A DNA stretch of 13,277 bases from assembly GCA_002405485.1 (NCBI GenBank), contig DHLW01000082.1:1-13277 (forward strand), read 5' to 3'. The notes under the pieces were generated by a model that was given only the letters and a program-made list of their open reading frames with translations, had not been told where the DNA came from and made no database searches. Positions 10,926 through 13,277 of the stretch are shown piece after piece. This stretch comes from Phycisphaerales bacterium UBA4658 (lineage in GTDB: Bacteria > Planctomycetota > Phycisphaerae > Phycisphaerales > UBA1924). Every line of letters starts with the position of its first letter. Positions within the stretch are counted from its first letter, which is position 1. The position numbers and the translations under genes are program-made.

Positions 10926-12290
10926 GTGACTGAGCGCTCCTCCTCCCACTCCTCCGCCGTCCCCGTAGATCTTCGCCGAACCATCGGCTTCTGGGGCGCA
11001 CTCGGAGTGATGATCGGCGTGATCATCGGATCCGGGATCTTCCGAACGCCGACGGCCATCGCAACCCAGATCGCCTCCCCCCTGCTCATCCTTGGGCTGT
11101 GGGTCGCCGGCGGGCTCATCTGTCTGGCCGGGGCTCTGACGTTCGGCGAACTGGCGTCCATGCACCCGAAGTCCGGCGGCGTGTACGTCTTTCTGAAAGA
11201 AGGATTCGGGAATGTCACGGCGTTCGTCTTCGGCTGGGCATATCTGCTGCTCATCAAGCCGTTCGCGGCCGGCGGCATCGCGTTCGTGTTCGCCGAGCAC
11301 GTCGTCAAGCTCCTGGGCATCTCCGGAACCCCCGCGGAGCTGGATCTCTGGGTCAAGGGCATCACCACCGTCATGCTGCTTGCGCTCACGGCGATCAACA
11401 TCCGCGGAGTCGGGCTCTCCACCGCGGTCGCCGGAGTGCTCACGGCTGTGAAGTTCGGCGCCCTCGCGTTCATCGTGCTCTTGACCTTCGGCATGGGCCA
11501 CGGGGACGCATCCCGACTTCAGGCGGATCCATCGGCCTCGGGTCCGGTGACGCTCGGAGCCATCGTCGCGGTCATGAGCATGATCCTGTGGACCTACGAC
11601 GGGTGGGCGGACGTCGGCTCCATCGCCGGCGAGGTCAAGGACCCGCAGAAACGCCTGCCGAGGATCTACATCGGCGGAACGCTCGCGGTCATCGCGATCT
11701 ACCTGCTGGTGAACGCGGCGTACTTCATGCTCGTGCCCCTGGGCGAGATGAAGTCGACGCCGACGGTGGCCCCGCTGGTCATGGAACGTCTGCTCGGCCC
11801 GATCGGCGCCGTGGTGGTCACCGTGGTCATCGCGCTCAGCACGCTGGGATCCTCGCACGCGTCGGTGATGACCGGAGCCCGTGTGAGCTATGCCCAGGCC
11901 CGGGACGGCCTGCTGTTCCGGTTCATCGGGCACGTCCACCCAATGCACGCCACGCCGGACGTCTCGCTCATCGCCCAGGTGACGCTCGGGATCGTCGCGG
12001 TGTGGTGGCTCGGGAGCTTCCAGAAGCTCGCCGACAGCTTCGTGTTCACCATGTGGATCTTCTACGGGCTTGCCGGCGCCAGCATCTTCGTGCTCCGGCG
12101 GACGCAGCCCGACGCGCCACGTGCCTTCCGGTGCCCGGGCTACCCCGTCGTCCCCGCGGTCTTCGTGCTCGTGTCCCTGGCGATGACGACGCTCAGCGTG
12201 ATGCAGGATCCCAGAACCACGCTCATGTGGATCGGGGTGCTGCTGGCCGGCGTGCCGGTGTACTTCGCCTGGCGCAGACTCGTGCGATGA
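10926..12290 (+). CDS. APC-family amino acid permease
   Basis: This 454-residue integral membrane protein has about 12 hydrophobic helices and no signal peptide. The first helix carries the substrate-site motif GVIIGSGIF (Gly35-Ser36-Gly37). The sixth-helix region has WTYDGWADV (Tyr224-Asp225-Gly226-Trp227) followed by GEVKDPQKRLPR, the pattern of the LAT/SteT-like branch that moves or exchanges neutral amino acids. It also has FGELASMHPKSGGVYVFLKE after the second helix. The substrate cannot be read from sequence. Its neighbour kmo makes an aromatic amino acid substrate conceivable, but PilZ lies between and the two have separate promoters. GTG 10926 is chosen because it sits 8 bases after TACACT and leaves a normal 20-residue N-terminal tail. 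Confidence 0.9.
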   Translation: MTERSSSHSSAVPVDLRRTIGFWGALGVMIGVIIGSGIFRTPTAIATQIASPLLILGLWVAGGLICLAGALTFGELASMHPKSGGVYVFLKEGFGNVTAFVFGWAYLLLIKPFAAGGIAFVFAEHVVKLLGISGTPAELDLWVKGITTVMLLALTAINIRGVGLSTAVAGVLTAVKFGALAFIVLLTFGMGHGDASRLQADPSASGPVTLGAIVAVMSMILWTYDGWADVGSIAGEVKDPQKRLPRIYIGGTLAVIAIYLLVNAAYFMLVPLGEMKSTPTVAPLVMERLLGPIGAVVVTVVIALSTLGSSHASVMTGARVSYAQARDGLLFRFIGHVHPMHATPDVSLIAQVTLGIVAVWWLGSFQKLADSFVFTMWIFYGLAGASIFVLRRTQPDAPRAFRCPGYPVVPAVFVLVSLAMTTLSVMQDPRTTLMWIGVLLAGVPVYFAWRRLVR

Positions 12291-12317
12291 GGGGTTTCCA
12301 CGGCCGATGCCGACCCC
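12291..12317. terminator. Weak hairpin between convergent permease and nrfA
   Basis: GGGGT (12291-12295) can pair with ACCCC (12313-12317), and CGGC (12301-12304) with GCCG (12309-12312), giving nine pairs with a 5-base bulge and a 4-base loop. It fills most of the 33 bases between the two stop codons and could end transcription from both sides. No T-run follows, so an intrinsic terminator is uncertain. Confidence 0.3.
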
Positions 12318-12323
12318 CCGCCC

Positions 12324-13277
12324 CTATTTGCCCGCGGATGCGTCGGGAGGGTTCAGCCTCAGCTTCGCGACAGCGATCTCGCCCTGCCGGCAGAAATCGA
12401 TCGCCTCGCCCAGGATCCTCGCGACCTCCTGCGGAGCATGGAAACCCATGCTGTTCTCGGCGTTCACGTAATCAGTCCGGAACTGCCCCTTGCGCTGCAG
12501 CTCTCTCGCACCTCTGAGCTGCTCGTCGGTCGCGCCGGCATCCATGGCGGACTTGATGGCCATGATGAGCGCGACGTTGGCCGTCTCCGCCCGGGCCAGC
12601 AGGTCGGCGGTGCGATCCTGGATCGTCGTCACCCGCGCCAGCATCTCCGTCTCGCTCTCGCGATGGCACGTCAGGCAACTCGCGGCGATGTTCAGGAGCG
12701 GGCTTCGCACCCAGTGACTGGAGACCTTCATCGCCCCCTCACGCTCGTATGGCATGTGGCAGTCGGCGCAGGCGACCCCGGATCGGGCGTGAATCCCCTG
12801 CGACCAGACCTCAAACTCCGGATGCTGGGCCTTGAGCACCCGGGCCCCGCTGATGGCGTGCGTCCAGTCCGCGTACTGCAGATCGTCGTAGTACTTCTCG
12901 ATCTGCTCGACCTTCAACCCGTTGTGCCAGGGATACGTGAGCGTCCTGGACTCACCCTTGAAGTAGTACTCGACGTGGCACTGAGCGCATGTGAGCGAAC
13001 GCATCTCCTGACGCGACGCGTCCACGTTCGGGTCGTACGGCGTGGACCGGTCCGTCTGCCGCCAACGCTCCACGCTCGGCAGATGCGGCACGGGAGCATC
13101 GCCGGCGGCAAGGGCCCGAATGCCGTTCACGAAGCCCGGCTTGGTGATGCGAAGCTGCATGCTCAGTGGATCATGACAGTCGATGCACGCAACCGGATGG
13201 GTGACCAGCTTGGTGGCCTCCGCATAGGGCATGGGGTTGATGGAGTCCCACCCTTTCATGATCTGGGCCATGCCCGC
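12324..13277 (-). CDS. nrfA: NrfA, ammonia-forming cytochrome c nitrite reductase (C-terminal part)
   Basis: NrfA reduces nitrite to ammonia with six electrons outside the cytoplasmic membrane, usually fed by NrfH. The frame is open to the right edge, so the N-terminus and the first (catalytic) heme site are missing. Counting from the Met at 13271, four heme sites are present: CIDCH (29-33), CAQCH (95-99), CADCH (168-172) and CLTCH (199-203). HVEYYF gives Glu101 and the catalytic Tyr102. KAQH gives Lys147, Gln149 and the catalytic His150. Glu, Tyr, Lys and Gln are the calcium ligands in the classical enzymes, so this should be the calcium-containing type. ENSMGFHAPQE near the C-terminus carries a conserved His. 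The likely upstream nrfH is out of view. Confidence 0.94.
   Translation of the reverse strand, partial: AGMAQIMKGWDSINPMPYAEATKLVTHPVACIDCHDPLSMQLRITKPGFVNGIRALAAGDAPVPHLPSVERWRQTDRSTPYDPNVDASRQEMRSLTCAQCHVEYYFKGESRTLTYPWHNGLKVEQIEKYYDDLQYADWTHAISGARVLKAQHPEFEVWSQGIHARSGVACADCHMPYEREGAMKVSSHWVRSPLLNIAASCLTCHRESETEMLARVTTIQDRTADLLARAETANVALIMAIKSAMDAGATDEQLRGARELQRKGQFRTDYVNAENSMGFHAPQEVARILGEAIDFCRQGEIAVAKLRLNPPDASAGK

Noticed and set aside
10095..11948. 617-residue minus-strand open frame under the permease and kmo ends
   Set aside because: Composition is shadow-like (runs of Arg, Asp, Gly, His), and it overlaps well-supported permease, PilZ and kmo genes.
1..13277. CRISPR arrays, tRNA or rRNA genes, insertion sequences, attachment sites
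   Set aside because: No regularly spaced repeats, cloverleaf-like or rRNA-like stretches, transposase motifs or terminal inverted repeats were seen on reading both strands.

Overview
The window is GC-rich throughout (about two-thirds GC by eye) and densely coded on both strands. It looks like chromosome of a planctomycete, most likely of the Phycisphaerae type. That placement is inference. It rests on base composition, on a membrane protein built from paired helices plus a CPxCG-type zinc ribbon (a style I associate with this group), on near-absent Shine-Dalgarno sites, and on the mix of MutS, kynurenine monooxygenase and NrfA. I see no rRNA, tRNA, CRISPR array, transposase, integrase or phage gene.

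Layout from left to right. The 5' end of uvrA (minus strand) leaves the window at base 1. A 357-base gap follows, holding a 12-bp tandem repeat and an inverted repeat. Then comes a tight minus-strand cluster, transcribed right to left from base 3800: a small HD-domain alarmone hydrolase of the SpoT/MESH1 type, two tandem paralogous GT4-like glycosyltransferases, and a 65-residue single-pass membrane protein. Gaps inside the cluster are 14 bp, then two 4-bp ATGA overlaps. Divergent from it is mutS (plus strand). MutS runs tail to tail into a minus-strand pair: a duplicated zinc-ribbon membrane protein and, upstream of it, a short lipoprotein. Divergent from these is a kynurenine 3-monooxygenase gene, whose stop codon abuts the stop of a minus-strand PilZ gene. 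Divergent from PilZ is an APC-family amino acid permease. It converges on the 3' part of nrfA, the pentaheme nitrite reductase, which runs off the right edge.

How the genes relate: uvrA and mutS are repair genes at either side of the alarmone-hydrolase/glycosyltransferase cluster. The cluster could link stringent-response chemistry to surface glycan synthesis, but that is inference from position. Kynurenine monooxygenase, PilZ, permease and NrfA look like independent units.

The strongest non-gene signal is regulatory. Six of the eight lead genes have a TAnnnT hexamer ending only 5 to 9 bases before the start codon and no Shine-Dalgarno site, as expected for leaderless mRNAs. Of the two exceptions, PilZ has a good Shine-Dalgarno site. 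uvrA has no TA dinucleotide at all in the 324 bases before its start, and its only nearby -10 candidate lies beside an inverted repeat at the end of the glycosyltransferase cluster.
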